Positions 29,034 to 38,557 of a stretch of 64,000 bases of DNA are shown here, piece by piece. A model generated the notes under the pieces. The model was given only the letters and a program-made list of their open reading frames with translations. It searched no databases and had not been told where the DNA came from. Each line of letters opens with the position of its first letter. The stretch's first letter is position 1. This stretch comes from Caballeronia arvi. GTDB taxonomy: Bacteria; Pseudomonadota; Gammaproteobacteria; Burkholderiales; Burkholderiaceae. The position numbers were made by a program, and so were the translations under genes. The stretch lies in the NCBI RefSeq assembly GCF_001544695.2, contig NZ_FCOM02000039.1:1-64000 (forward strand), read 5' to 3'.

Positions 29034-30683
29034 ATGCAAGACAATCTGATCGCGCCGACGCCGTCGGCTTATACCTACCCGCTGCTCGTCAAGCAACTGC
29101 TCCTGAATGCGCTGAGCATCCATGGCGATCAGGAAATCACCTATCGCGGTGAACAGCGTTACAGCTTTCGACAGTTCCGCGTGCGCGTCGGACAACTCGC
29201 GTCCATGCTACGCGGCCTGGACGTCCAAAACGGCTCCACGGTCGCCGTGATGGACTGGGACAGCCACCGCTACCTGGAAAGCTATTTCGCGATCCCGATG
29301 ATGGGTGCGACGCTTTTCACCGTCAACGTGCGACTGTCGGCCCAACAAATCCTCTATACCCTGAACGACTCCCGCGCCGAGGTCGTACTGGTGCATGCGG
29401 AGTTCGTGCCGATGCTGGAGGAGATCGAGGCAGACTTGAAGTTCGTGCGCCAGGTGGTCGTGCTTGCCGACGGTGAACTGATGCGGCCGACGACACTGCC
29501 GCTCGCCGGCGAGTATGAGGAACTGATGGCGTGCGCTTCGGCGGATTTCGAATTCCCCGACTTCGACGAAAGGACGCGCGCCGCGACGTTTTACACGACG
29601 GGCACGACCGGCGATCCGAAAGGCGTCGCATACAGTCACCGCGACATCGTCATGCACGCGATGGGGACGGCCATGAGCCTGTGTGTCCCCCGCGAAGGCC
29701 AGCGGCTGCATCGGGAGGACGTCTACATGCCGATCACGCCGATGTTTCACGTGCTCGCATGGGGCATGCCTTATATCGCCGTCATGCTGGGACTCAAAAC
29801 CGTGCTGCCAGGACGCTATGTTCCCGAGCGTCTGGTCGCTTTGCGCCAGTCGGAAAAGGTCACGTTCTCCCACTGCGTGCCAACCATCCTCAAGATGGTG
29901 CTGCAGGCTGCGGACGCGCACGGGCAGGACCTCACGGGCTGGAAGCTCATGATTGGGGGCTCCGCCTTGCCGCCCGCGCTGTGTGAAGCTGCGCTTGAGC
30001 GCGGCATGGATGTCTTTACGGCCTATGGTATGTCGGAGACCGGCCCCATCGTCTCGCTAGCGCAACTGCCGCCGGGATACGCACCGAAGGACCGACAGGA
30101 CGAAGTGCGGATGCGCTGTGCAACGGGCCGCCCGGTGCCGTTTGTCGACTTCCGAGTGGTCGACGAAAACATGGAGGACGTCGCTCGCGATGGAAAGCAG
30201 CAAGGTGAAATCGTGCTGCGCTCACCGTTTCTCACCAAGACCTATGTCGGCAAGCCGGACGCATCCGAAGAGCTTTGGGCCGGTGGCTACCTGCACACGC
30301 AGGATATCGCAATCGTGACATCCGACGGGTATATCCGGATCGTGGACCGCATCAAGGACGTGATCAAGACGGGTGGCGAATGGGTGTCATCGATCGAGGT
30401 CGAGAGCCTGATCACCGGCGTCGCCGGCGTACAGGAATGTGCGGTGATCGGCGTGCGCGACGAAAAGTGGGGAGAACGGCCCATGGCGTTCGTCGTTCGC
30501 GAGGCGGAAATGGGCGTTTGCGTTGAGGCGATCCGCGAACGGCTCATGCAGCATGTTGATGCCAAGCGAATCAGTAAATACGCGGTTCCTGATGCCGATC
30601 ACATCGCCTTCGTCGGGGAAATCCCGAAAACCAGCGTGGGCAAGATCAACAAGAAGTTGCTGCGAGAGCAAAGTCGAGCATGA
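29034..30683 (+). CDS. Acyl-CoA ligase (AMP-dependent, fatty-acid type)
   Basis: About 549 residues from MQDNLIAPTPS (29034). The AMP-binding loop is TFYTTGTTGDPKGVAYSHRD. The A5 motif is FTAYGMSETGPIVS, the hinge region is DIAIVTSDGYIRIVDRIKD, then VIKTGGEWVSSIEVE, and the catalytic Lys is in KTSVGKINKK. It resembles medium/long-chain fatty-acid and aryl-CoA ligases (AlkK group). It starts seven bases after the dioxygenase stop and overlaps the Rieske gene by four bases, so all three are translationally linked. It would activate a carboxylate in the pathway to its CoA ester. Confidence 0.92.
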   Translation: MQDNLIAPTPSAYTYPLLVKQLLLNALSIHGDQEITYRGEQRYSFRQFRVRVGQLASMLRGLDVQNGSTVAVMDWDSHRYLESYFAIPMMGATLFTVNVRLSAQQILYTLNDSRAEVVLVHAEFVPMLEEIEADLKFVRQVVVLADGELMRPTTLPLAGEYEELMACASADFEFPDFDERTRAATFYTTGTTGDPKGVAYSHRDIVMHAMGTAMSLCVPREGQRLHREDVYMPITPMFHVLAWGMPYIAVMLGLKTVLPGRYVPERLVALRQSEKVTFSHCVPTILKMVLQAADAHGQDLTGWKLMIGGSALPPALCEAALERGMDVFTAYGMSETGPIVSLAQLPPGYAPKDRQDEVRMRCATGRPVPFVDFRVVDENMEDVARDGKQQGEIVLRSPFLTKTYVGKPDASEELWAGGYLHTQDIAIVTSDGYIRIVDRIKDVIKTGGEWVSSIEVESLITGVAGVQECAVIGVRDEKWGERPMAFVVREAEMGVCVEAIRERLMQHVDAKRISKYAVPDADHIAFVGEIPKTSVGKINKKLLREQSRA

Positions 30684-31027
30684 CCTGCCAATCGCACTCC
30701 GCCAGCACACTGCGTCTAGTGCCGGTCGCGTTGGCGACCCAGCTTTCCCCGGGCCAACGAAAGCTTGTCTTCGTCAAGGGCAAGAGCGTCGTCATGTTCA
30801 ACGTCGGAGGAACGATCCAAGCCATTGAGAATTCGTGCCCGCATAAGGGCGCGTCGTTGGCGAACGGCTGCATCGACGGAACCGTATTGCGATGTCCCGC
30901 CCATGGTCTGAAGTTTGACCTCGCGAAGGCGGACGAAGGTACGGCCGGTGGACTGTGCCTGCACAGGTTTCCCGTGCACGAGATCGAGGGCATGTTGATG
31001 TTGCAGACGGATTCCGGCGACGAGTGA
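30680..31027 (+). CDS. Rieske [2Fe-2S] ferredoxin-like protein
   Basis: A 115-residue single-domain Rieske protein. The cluster ligands are Cys53/His55 in SCPHKGASL and Cys72/His75 in RCPAHGLKFDL. It lacks a transmembrane anchor, so it resembles soluble ferredoxins of oxygenase systems. The ATG overlaps the ligase stop (ATGA), which strongly couples translation. No Rieske oxygenase or reductase partner lies in the window, so the electron acceptor is unknown; supporting re-reduction of the operon's oxygen-dependent step is only a guess. Confidence 0.9.
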   Translation: MTCQSHSASTLRLVPVALATQLSPGQRKLVFVKGKSVVMFNVGGTIQAIENSCPHKGASLANGCIDGTVLRCPAHGLKFDLAKADEGTAGGLCLHRFPVHEIEGMLMLQTDSGDE

Positions 31028-31252
31028 ACCATGCCGCGCAGTATGAAGAGGTAATGCAACGTAGCCCCCGCTTTTGCGAGCGCAAGCTTGGGTGGCCCGG
31101 ATGGCGCAACAATCATTTGCAACGACGAACAGCTCGACCACCCTGTTCGCTTTGCGCCCTCGGACGCGCCTAAGTAGTAGTCCTATAAACATACCTTGCC
31201 ATACGTGCGCCGGACCCGTCGGACAACTTTCAAAACCAAACATGGAGACAAT

Positions 31253-32404
31253 ATGAAAACGAAATGGAGTTGCGCCGCGGCGCTTGTTGTGTTCGCCAGT
31301 TCGGCACATGCGCAATCCTCAGTCACGCTGTACGGCGTCGTGGATTCCGGGTTGCTGTATCAGAGCGCAAACGCGCCGAACTTCCAGTCCAAGGTCAACC
31401 TCGGCCACGTATACCAATATAAGGACGGCGGCATCTATTCGAGCATCTTTGGCTTGAAAGGCTCGGAAGACATTGGCGGCGGCTTCAAGGTCAACTTCAA
31501 GCTGCAGGGATCGTTCAACAGTGGCACGGGGAGAAGCGGCTTGGCCGACACGCCGACCGCGACCTCAATGTTCACTCAACAGACGACTGTGGGCGTGTCG
31601 AGCCCGTATGGCTCCCTCGATATGGGCCGGCAGATCGTGCCGATGATCTACGCCATGGCCGACACCGACGTGCGCAACGCGCAATACTTCGGCAGTATCT
31701 TGACGGGATGGCTTGGTCTGAACCAGGCCTCGGGTTGGCAGGGCACGAGCACCAACGGCTCGGTCGGTGCGCTGTATGACGACAACGCGATTGTCTACCG
31801 CTCGCCGAAGTTCTTTGGTGTATCGCTCGCGCTAGAGTACGCGCCCGGCGGCGTTCCCGGACAATTCCAGGGGGGCACGCGCGAGTCGGCCGTGCTCCAA
31901 TATTCGAACTACGGTCTGAACCTCGCGGGCGTGTACTACAACGGACACGACTCCAACCCGTTCACGACGACCGCCGCTGGACTTGTGACGACACCGTCGA
32001 CGGGCTTGAACAACAATCAGTTTTACTACGTGGGCGCGCAATACACCTTCGAGTCATTTTCCGTGTCGTCGTCCTACAGCCGTGCTCGCAATCCCGCAAC
32101 CGGCACCGGGCCCAAGGGATTTAACCTGGAGATGTTCTCAGGAGGCCTGGGCTACAAGTTCACACCGGTCTTCAAGGTCACATCAGGTTTCTACTACCTG
32201 CATGACCGGAACGTCGGGGCTAATCACTCGGCCGAATATGCTTTGGGCGCCGAATATAGCGTGTCCAAGCGCACCCTCGCCTATGCACAGGTCGGCTACG
32301 TCGACAACCACGGCAACATGAGCCAAACGCTCACCTACGGTGCGCCTGTTCCTCAGGACCGTTCGACCACCGCGGCCATGATCGGCATCCGCCACAGCTT
32401 CTGA
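31253..32404 (+). CDS. Gram-negative porin, OmpC-like
   Basis: A 383-residue outer-membrane 16-strand trimeric porin of the betaproteobacterial type. The signal peptide MKTKWSCAAALVVFASSAHA is followed by mature QSSVTLYGVVDSGLL. Other family segments are SIFGLKGSEDIGGGFKVNFK, GSLDMGRQIVP in the constriction region, and the C-terminal aromatic IGIRHSF needed for outer-membrane assembly. The chosen ATG has ATGGAGA upstream and directly precedes the signal; the longer frame is not needed. It follows the catabolic operon after 225 bp on the same strand and may admit its substrate. Confidence 0.95.
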   Translation: MKTKWSCAAALVVFASSAHAQSSVTLYGVVDSGLLYQSANAPNFQSKVNLGHVYQYKDGGIYSSIFGLKGSEDIGGGFKVNFKLQGSFNSGTGRSGLADTPTATSMFTQQTTVGVSSPYGSLDMGRQIVPMIYAMADTDVRNAQYFGSILTGWLGLNQASGWQGTSTNGSVGALYDDNAIVYRSPKFFGVSLALEYAPGGVPGQFQGGTRESAVLQYSNYGLNLAGVYYNGHDSNPFTTTAAGLVTTPSTGLNNNQFYYVGAQYTFESFSVSSSYSRARNPATGTGPKGFNLEMFSGGLGYKFTPVFKVTSGFYYLHDRNVGANHSAEYALGAEYSVSKRTLAYAQVGYVDNHGNMSQTLTYGAPVPQDRSTTAAMIGIRHSF

Positions 32405-32432
32405 TCTTTCGTACACGACAACGGAGCACTTT

Positions 32433-32810
32433 ATGACGACAACAAGAGCACTCGGGATCGCTAGCATAGTATTGATCGCGCTGGCATCCGTGCATGCCTG
32501 GGCGCAGCCCGGCGCAAGCGAAGCGGGCGCGGCCTCGAACGCCGCTGCCGCCTCCGGCAGCACGACAGGAAAGAACATCCGCGGGGCCGATCGGGCGCTG
32601 CGCAGGAAGGTCTACGCCGCCATCGCGAAGAGTAAGGACATCAACGCGGGCGATATCAGCGTCGTCGCGAAGAGCGGCGCGGTCACGCTCGACGGCACGG
32701 TGGTTGACGCCTCGCAGATCGACAAAGTCGCCGAAATTACCCGGGGCGTTCCCGGCGTCACGTCCGTGGCCAATAAGCTGACCGTTCAGAAACCATTCGG
32801 CGGACAGTAA
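32433..32810 (+). CDS. BON-domain periplasmic protein
   Basis: A 125-residue exported protein: hydrophobic signal of about 24 residues ending near HAWAQPG, a low-complexity Ala/Gly/Ser linker, then one BON domain (about residues 55-120). The BON core is ISVVAKSGAVTLDGTVVDAS and VPGVTSVANKLTV. BON domains bind phospholipid or envelope components and are common in osmotic-stress proteins such as OsmY. It starts 28 bp after the porin stop and may share its transcript. Confidence 0.88.
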   Translation: MTTTRALGIASIVLIALASVHAWAQPGASEAGAASNAAAASGSTTGKNIRGADRALRRKVYAAIAKSKDINAGDISVVAKSGAVTLDGTVVDASQIDKVAEITRGVPGVTSVANKLTVQKPFGGQ

Positions 32811-33825
32811 GTCGGCACGGCTGTTCTTCTGGGTCCGGTCCGGTTCCGTGCGAGGCTTTTGCAATTGCTTGGAACGGCTGTCACAAGTCGACGGAGCGAT
32901 AGCGACCGCTTCCGTGTATATCTCTGCGTCGACCCGCGGCCAGTCGGCTACCGGCGGCGGGGAAAACCGTAACGCAGCGGCACATCCAACTCGAAGGAGA
33001 GGCGGCGCGCCGGCGACTCGTGCTGCTCTCGATGTCCTCGCCTACCGCGAGCAGTGGTATGTGCGGTTTGACGGGCGGTGAACGCGCTCTCCGGGAAGAG
33101 ACAGAAAGTCGCTGATCTTGTGAGAAAAATATTTGGGCCGCAAGGCAAAGCCGCGCCGGTACAAGACGCCCCTAACCGGAATTGCTCAGAAGTCAAAGTC
33201 ACCGCAGGGCAGCGTGGCGACGGATAAGCGCCCGTCAAGTCGCCGCTGCGCCTTCCCCGCGTTAGAGGTTCTCGGGCCCCTCCACACGAATGCCACCGCA
33301 CAACTGGTTCGCCCTCGAACCGACTGGCCGGCGCGCCGGGAACATAGGGCTGGGCGTTTCCAATTTCAAAACCGCCGCCTGTGTTCTCGGACTGCCGCGT
33401 AGGTCTACAACCGCTCCGCGACCAGCTGACGGCCGCGTGACATCAGGGTCGCGGTGGCATATGACCTCAGTCCATGGTGACACTTCGATCCGCCGACCGT
33501 GCCACAGCGATCCATAAGCATACAGTTTTCCCAACGATTCCGACTTCCCAACTTCCCTTATATGGATCAACTGATCAACTGATCAACTACGCTCCCGACA
33601 TGCTGAGGCCATCGCTTCGGTCTCGGTCTTCTCGGCTAACGGCCCATAAAGAGACGTTCGTTCGGTGCAAAGCTTGGTCATCTAGACGGCGGCTCTACTC
33701 ACCCAGCGGACTATGACGCGCGGGATGATGCTCAGGCTTTCATCGACTAATCCAGGAACCGACCCCTCCCACCGGGCCTCGAATTGCGCTGGCCGGCCGC
33801 GGCTCCGTCGGTACTTGTCATGTGC
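32811..33825. other. 1-kb gene-free stretch
   Basis: No frame shows a known domain, a good ribosome site or codon bias like the neighbours. The only clear structure is a threefold 8-bp tandem repeat at 33565-33588, annotated separately. This low coding density fits the eroded state of other parts of the window. Confidence 0.4.
33565..33588. repeat. Tandem repeat of GATCAACT, three copies
   Basis: Three perfect head-to-tail copies of an 8-bp unit, creating overlapping TGATCA palindromes, in a gene-free stretch. A replication-slippage tract is likely; repeated operator half-sites are a weaker option. Confidence 0.7.
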
Positions 33826-34788
33826 TCATGACATCTCGACCCATCTTGGTCGGCGCGTGGCACCGATCTCGCATTCCAAATCGCTATCCCATCCCGCAAG
33901 CTCCGCTGCGGCGCGGTAAGTCGTTTGGAGGAAGCGCAACAAGGTCGCGTCTGGGTCGGCGGCGCAGCGCACCGCATCGTAGGGAAGCAGCCACTCGCCT
34001 AACGCGTCCGACCACTGTGCGTCGGGCGGCTCTATCGTGGCCTGCGCCAAGCCCTCGGGTGCCGGATATGCGTACGAGTAGAAGGCAGCCTCTGGATATG
34101 CGTCGCTGCCGGGCCAGAACCCGGCGCTGCTGACCTCGTGGGAATATGCCTCGCGCGTGATGGCATCGGGCAGACCGGTCACACCTCCTGGGTGCGCCGG
34201 GGCCGGGCGTCCAGAAAAACGCGTTACCGCGAGGTCGAAGCTGCCCCAGAAGAAATGGACAGGACTGGACTTGCCAAGAAAGCCCGTGCGGAACGTCCGA
34301 AAAACTCTATCAACCTGGATGAGCGCGCGCCAAAAAGTATGTACCGCAACGGCGTCATAGGAATGATGCAACTCATCCTCGGCAAAAGGAATTGGATCGG
34401 CCACCTCGTTGGGCAGCACGTTAATGGCCACGTGCACGCCGGCTGCTTCTAGTTCGGCCATGCTGCGCTGGTAGAAGCTCGCCACCGACATGGGCTCGAG
34501 CGCGAAGCCGCGCTCCGGCCCGTTCGAGGTGCGCACGATGAAGCGGTGCGCGCACAAGTCGAGGTCTATTTCCAGCAACTCGTCGCCAAGATGGATGGCC
34601 GAGGTGCCGAGGCCGCGCGCGTTGACATATAACGGCACATGCCAACCATGGTTGAGCCATGGCGAGAGCGACAACCTCACCTTACCGACGATTTGCGTCC
34701 AAAGCTGTAGCGTGACAGCGGTGTCGCGCCAGGCGCGATAGTCGAGAGGGGGCCATGCGGCGGGCTTAGGGCCTTGAGCGTTTTGCAT
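33826..34788 (-). CDS. DUF5996-family protein
   Basis: About 320 residues from MQNAQGPKP (34788), with GGAGG upstream; a longer frame begins five codons earlier. The opening is typical of DUF5996 (WPPLDYRAWRDTAVTLQLWT, then VGKVRLSLSPWLNHGWHVPL). Further family blocks are FHTSN-like HRFIVRTSNG, DEDELHHSYD-like FAEDELHHSYDA, and SSPVHFFWGSFDLAVTRFSG. The biochemical function is unknown. No membrane or export signal. It stands alone on the minus strand. Confidence 0.87.
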   Translation of the reverse strand: MQNAQGPKPAAWPPLDYRAWRDTAVTLQLWTQIVGKVRLSLSPWLNHGWHVPLYVNARGLGTSAIHLGDELLEIDLDLCAHRFIVRTSNGPERGFALEPMSVASFYQRSMAELEAAGVHVAINVLPNEVADPIPFAEDELHHSYDAVAVHTFWRALIQVDRVFRTFRTGFLGKSSPVHFFWGSFDLAVTRFSGRPAPAHPGGVTGLPDAITREAYSHEVSSAGFWPGSDAYPEAAFYSYAYPAPEGLAQATIEPPDAQWSDALGEWLLPYDAVRCAADPDATLLRFLQTTYRAAAELAGWDSDLECEIGATRRPRWVEMS

Positions 34789-34871
34789 TGGAGCGTCCTC
34801 CACGAAGGGTGAGCGGCGGCGTACGAGTCCGAGACCTCAAGACCGGGGTGAAACAAGAAGTGCCCTTTGAG

Positions 34872-35174
34872 TCACCGCCCATGAATCATCCCCCATACGA
34901 GTGTCGCAACGACATCCGTAACAGCGACAACGATAACGACAATCCAAAAGATTCCACTGAATCGACTGGTTCCTACCGGCAAGGCCCACCTTGACAAAAA
35001 ACTCCGCGAGTCGGTTGCTCCGTCTTGCTCCTTCTTGGTTTCGAGTCTCGATTTGCGCAGCGTCGCCAAGCCAACAAGAATTCCGACGAACACGCCAATG
35101 GGCGCAGCGATCAACAAGCTTACCGCCCACGCGCTTTTTAGGAGTGTGACGAGTGTGCTAAAGGACTCTGGCAT
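34872..35174 (-). CDS. Small two-helix membrane protein, unknown
   Basis: A 100-residue protein from MPESFSTLV; GAGG lies five bases before this ATG, which is why the longer upstream frame was not used. Two hydrophobic segments are clear: AWAVSLLIAAPIGVFVGILV near the N-terminus and IFWIVVIVVAVTDVVATLVW near the C-terminus. A charged cytoplasmic or periplasmic loop (RKSRLETKKEQ) separates them. No family is recognised. It sits between the DUF5996 and DoxX genes on the same strand, without close coupling to either. Confidence 0.65.
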   Translation of the reverse strand: MPESFSTLVTLLKSAWAVSLLIAAPIGVFVGILVGLATLRKSRLETKKEQDGATDSRSFLSRWALPVGTSRFSGIFWIVVIVVAVTDVVATLVWGMIHGR

Positions 35175-35403
35175 AGCTACCTCAGACATTGGAAACGAGG
35201 CAGGAACTCTCTCGGAAAATGCTCGCTTATGCATCGCGGGCGCCGGTGTCAAGTTGGCTGATGCCGAGGTTCGCCCGCGAAGGCGGCGAGCACTAAGTGC
35301 CACGACTCGGAACCGGATCGACTAGCGCAATCTCCTCAGTGAATATCCACCTCCTCACCTGAGTTAGCCGCTTATCAGGCTTCGAAAAAGACGCGTCGCC
35401 ACG

Positions 35404-35817
35404 TCACTTCCTGTCTAGCGAGTAGCGCCCGGGACCGGTGACGACGAGAAGCAGGAGCCCTCCTATGATGCTCAGATTTTTGTAGAAGTTGATCATGTTC
35501 GCGTACTGCTCCATGCCCGTCATGGTCCAGTAGTGATGGCCGATGAAAGCGGTGCCTAGCGTATAGAGCGCGAGCAGCAAGGCGAGTGGGCGGGTATAGA
35601 AGCCGATGACGATTGCGATGCCCACGATGAGTTCCATCACGACAGCGATGATCGCCGAAAGCGTCGGCGCGGGCGCGCCGACTGAACCCATATAGGCGAC
35701 CGTGCCGGAGAACCCCACTAGCTTCTGCCATCCGAAAAGGACGAACAGAACCATCAGCAGCAAGCGCGCGAGCAGAAACAATGCGTCCTTGCGTTGCTCG
35801 AGAGAGAAGTAGCGCAT
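35404..35817 (-). CDS. DoxX-family inner-membrane protein
   Basis: A 137-residue four-helix membrane protein from MRYFSLEQRKD. DoxX features: ARLLLMVLFVLFGWQKLVGF, SAIIAVVMELIVGIAIVIGF with the conserved helix-2 Glu, RPLALLLALYTLGTAFIGHH, and a C-terminal helix. DoxX-like proteins are linked with respiratory or redox-stress functions, but the reaction of this branch is not established. It begins 31 bp after the wrbA stop, so the two probably form a redox-stress operon. No strong ribosome site is visible. Confidence 0.87.
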   Translation of the reverse strand: MRYFSLEQRKDALFLLARLLLMVLFVLFGWQKLVGFSGTVAYMGSVGAPAPTLSAIIAVVMELIVGIAIVIGFYTRPLALLLALYTLGTAFIGHHYWTMTGMEQYANMINFYKNLSIIGGLLLLVVTGPGRYSLDRK

Positions 35818-35848
35818 AGTTGCGTTGACCTTGTATTGAGGCAGGATC

Positions 35849-36451
35849 TCACTTGAAAAGTCTGGCAGCCAGCTCGGCGACGTGCTTTCCCTGATAACGC
35901 GCAATATCGAGTTCGTTCTGCGACGGCAGCCGGCTTCCGTCAGCTCCGGCGAGCGTGGTGGCGCCGTACGGCGTTCCGCCCGTGATCTCGTTCATATTCG
36001 TGAGCCCGGCGCACGCGTAGGGGACACCGACGATCACCATGCCCTGATGAAGCAGCGTGGAGTGAAACGACGTGATCGTGGTTTCCTGGCCGCCATGCTG
36101 GGTGCCGGTTGACGCGAATACGCTGCCGATCTTGCCAACGAGGGCGCCCTTCATCCACAGGCCGCCGGTTTGGTCGAGAAACGTGCGCATCTGTCCGGCC
36201 ATGTTGCCGAAGCGGGTGGGGGTGCCGAAGATAATCGCGTCGTAGTCGGCCAGTTCGTCGGGGACCGCGACTGGCGCAGCCTGGTGCAGCTTGACGCCGA
36301 TTCCCTTTGCCTGTTCATCGGGAATCGTTTCAGGCACCCGCTTGAGCGTCACTTCCGTACCGGACACCGAGCGAGCACCCTCGACCACTTCATTGGCCAT
36401 CGTTTCGATGTGTCCGTACATTGAATAATACAGAACCAGTACCTTCGCCAT
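35849..36451 (-). CDS. wrbA: NAD(P)H:quinone oxidoreductase, WrbA type
   Basis: A 200-residue flavodoxin-like quinone reductase. The FMN phosphate loop is YYSMYGHIETMANEV; other signatures are FGTPTRFGNMAGQM, FASTGTQHGGQETT and GGTPYGATTLAG. It performs two-electron reduction of quinones, avoiding semiquinone radicals, and is known to be tetrameric. AGGAG seven bases before ATG gives a firm start. It is first gene of a likely two-gene unit with DoxX. Confidence 0.95.
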   Translation of the reverse strand: MAKVLVLYYSMYGHIETMANEVVEGARSVSGTEVTLKRVPETIPDEQAKGIGVKLHQAAPVAVPDELADYDAIIFGTPTRFGNMAGQMRTFLDQTGGLWMKGALVGKIGSVFASTGTQHGGQETTITSFHSTLLHQGMVIVGVPYACAGLTNMNEITGGTPYGATTLAGADGSRLPSQNELDIARYQGKHVAELAARLFK

Positions 36452-37207
36452 TTTTTGCTCCTGGTGGATATTTCGCGAGCCTGCGGCACTCGCAAAGACG
36501 CGTCAGTTGACTTTCTGTCTGAGTTTCGGATCGCGGCTTTACTATCGCAACTTCGGCTCGCCGGCGCGGGTCCTCGGCCGAATCCCCCTTCAGTTGCCTG
36601 GGTGGGCAAGCTCTCGGCTTGTTCGTTGCCTGAATGGCCGGTTAAATATCGAGTTACTTAGCACGCTCTGCCATCTTTTAATTCTCGGGCGATTGCTGTG
36701 GCACGGAGATATTGCCCCAAAAACAATATAGCCGATCGATCGACGAGTAACAGCGCATCCTTCTACTGAGTGTCGTTGCAGACTTGACAGAGACGCGGAA
36801 ACGCGGCTGCCCTTTCCGAGCACACACTGTCCGGCGACTGTGAGGCAGAAACCGCGTCGATTACCCAGTGAGGCTACTGAGCCGGCCCTACTCAACGGGG
36901 ATGTCGGGAACAATCTGTAAGCGGCCATGACGGCTGCGCGGGCATCAACGGCAGGTACGGGTCGGCTGCGTCCGTCTGCTCCTTGAAGTCATCGCTCGAA
37001 AGCGGCCAGTGGAATTCCGCTGCCCGGAAGCCGCCAGTCGGCAGTGCGTACCCCCATCCATAACGGCCAGCCGTGGTTTCCTAAAGCGGCCGTTCACGGT
37101 CTCCGTCTCTCTCAAGTAGGTTGGAGCTTGCGCGCACAAAACCATAGCCGAGATCGTACGAGTAACAATTTGTGGTGATCGTCGACATGTGATGAACGAT
37201 CCCGCCT
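36452..37207. other. Gene-free stretch with degenerate repeats
   Basis: About 750 bp with no supported gene. Around 36.91-37.10 kb several related short words occur (AAGCGGCC, AACGGCC, GCGGCCGTT), resembling the degenerate intergenic repeats at 2.95, 40.5 and 43.2 kb. The left end should contain the wrbA promoter. Confidence 0.4.
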
Positions 37208-37484
37208 CCATGCGCAAGCCGCCAGGCTCGGTCTGGGTCTCGCGATGCTGGCGCTTCCCAACGTACTGCCGGATTTGGCCGGCGACAAGCTCGTGCGTTT
37301 GCTGCCCGAATTGCATTCAGACGCGGGCATGATTCCCCTTTACTACGCTTCGCTGCGGCTTCTACCCCGGGAAGACGCGTGTGTTCATCGACTTTGCGAT
37401 GGAGAATTTCGGCAGCTCGGTCAAGGCGCAAAGATTCCATGCGACGAGGGACGAGCGTGTGACGGATCGCATATCCAAACGATG
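37208..37484 (+). pseudogene. C-terminal remnant of a LysR-family regulator
   Basis: The plus strand encodes the end of a LysR effector-binding domain: LHAQAARLGLGLAMLALPNV, then DLAGDKLVRLLPELHSDAG and PLYYASLRLLP. One extra C in a CCCC run (37365-37368) then shifts the last part, GKTRVFIDFAMENFGSSV, into the next frame, ending in TGA at 37482-37484. No helix-turn-helix half was found upstream. It is therefore both truncated and frameshifted and lies tail to tail with the intact LysR gene. Confidence 0.75.
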
Positions 37485-37509
37485 ACCGCGTGTTCCTCGA
37501 CGACAAGCG

Positions 37510-38454
37510 CTAGGAAGCGTGAGCCTGCACCAGTACGTCCCAGGGCGCGGGAGACGGAAAGATGTCCTGCAAAAATCCGACAAACGCTCTCACCGCCGGA
37601 TTGCTTCGTCGGCTCTCGGGCCACACGGCATGCAGATGGAATCTGTCGTAGGCGAACTCATGCAGCACAGGCACGAGTTCGTGCCGTCGAACGAATGGCG
37701 CCGCGATATACGTCGTCGAAATCCCGATACCGGCGCCGGCCGCCAACGTCGCGGCAATCGCGTCGCTGACGTCGATAATTAAGCTCGACGCAGGCGTGAA
37801 CTCGACGAGCTTGCCTCCCACGTCGAATGGCCACGCGGCCTCCTGGCCCGTCGACTGATATCTGAAGTTCACGCAATCGTGTTGCAAGAGATCGTTGGGA
37901 TGCTGCGGCACGCCTCGTTCCCGCAGATATTCCGGCGATGCAAACGCGCAAATCCGATGCGGTGCGAGACGGCGCGCGATCAACCGCGTGTCGCCGGGAT
38001 CGCCGACGCGAATGGCGACATCCACGCCCTCCTCGATCAGATCGACGTATCGATCGCTCAGGCGCACATCGACGGTCACTTTCGGATGTTGCCGGCAAAA
38101 TGCGGGCAACGCGGGCGCAAGGATGTTCACGCCGACGGGCAACGGCGCCGTTACTTTGAGCGTTCCGGCCGGCTGCGCGCGCGCGGCGGCGACGCCTTGC
38201 TCGATACCTTCCGCCTCGCGCAATAAGCGTTGCGTGCGCTCAAGAAGATCTCGTCCCTCCGGCGTTAGCGTCAGCGAGCGCGTGGTCCGGCTGAACAGCC
38301 TGAGTCCGAAATGCTGCTCCAGCCGCTGGATGCTCTTGCTGATTGCCGATGGCGAAACGGACAGCGAACGCGCAGCCGCCGTATAGCTGCCAAGCGATGC
38401 GGCACGCGCGAAAGCAATCAGCCCAGTCAGCCTTTCGACGACGATTTGTTCCAT
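37510..38454 (-). CDS. LysR-family transcriptional regulator
   Basis: A 314-residue regulator from MEQIVVERLTGL (38454). The N-terminal winged helix-turn-helix reads GSYTAAARSLSVSPSAISKS with the dimer helix IQRLEQHFGLRLFSRTTRSL. The periplasmic-binding-like effector domain follows (TLKVTAPLPVGVNILAPALP, DLIEEGVDVAIRVGDPGDTR). It is divergent to the SDR and Old Yellow Enzyme genes with about 100 bp between, the classic LysR layout, so it probably regulates them in response to a carbonyl or electrophile; the ligand is unknown. Confidence 0.93.
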   Translation of the reverse strand: MEQIVVERLTGLIAFARAASLGSYTAAARSLSVSPSAISKSIQRLEQHFGLRLFSRTTRSLTLTPEGRDLLERTQRLLREAEGIEQGVAAARAQPAGTLKVTAPLPVGVNILAPALPAFCRQHPKVTVDVRLSDRYVDLIEEGVDVAIRVGDPGDTRLIARRLAPHRICAFASPEYLRERGVPQHPNDLLQHDCVNFRYQSTGQEAAWPFDVGGKLVEFTPASSLIIDVSDAIAATLAAGAGIGISTTYIAAPFVRRHELVPVLHEFAYDRFHLHAVWPESRRSNPAVRAFVGFLQDIFPSPAPWDVLVQAHAS

Positions 38455-38557
38455 GATGGCATCATTAAAGCGAACTATGGCCTGATTATCAAGCTGGACT
38501 TCGCGAATTAACCTTCTTCCATCGACGCCATACCGGCGAAGCAAACAGGAGAAGGAC

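Noticed and set aside
37081..37506. A 141-residue minus-strand protein
   Set aside because: It is antisense to the recognisable LysR remnant on the plus strand.
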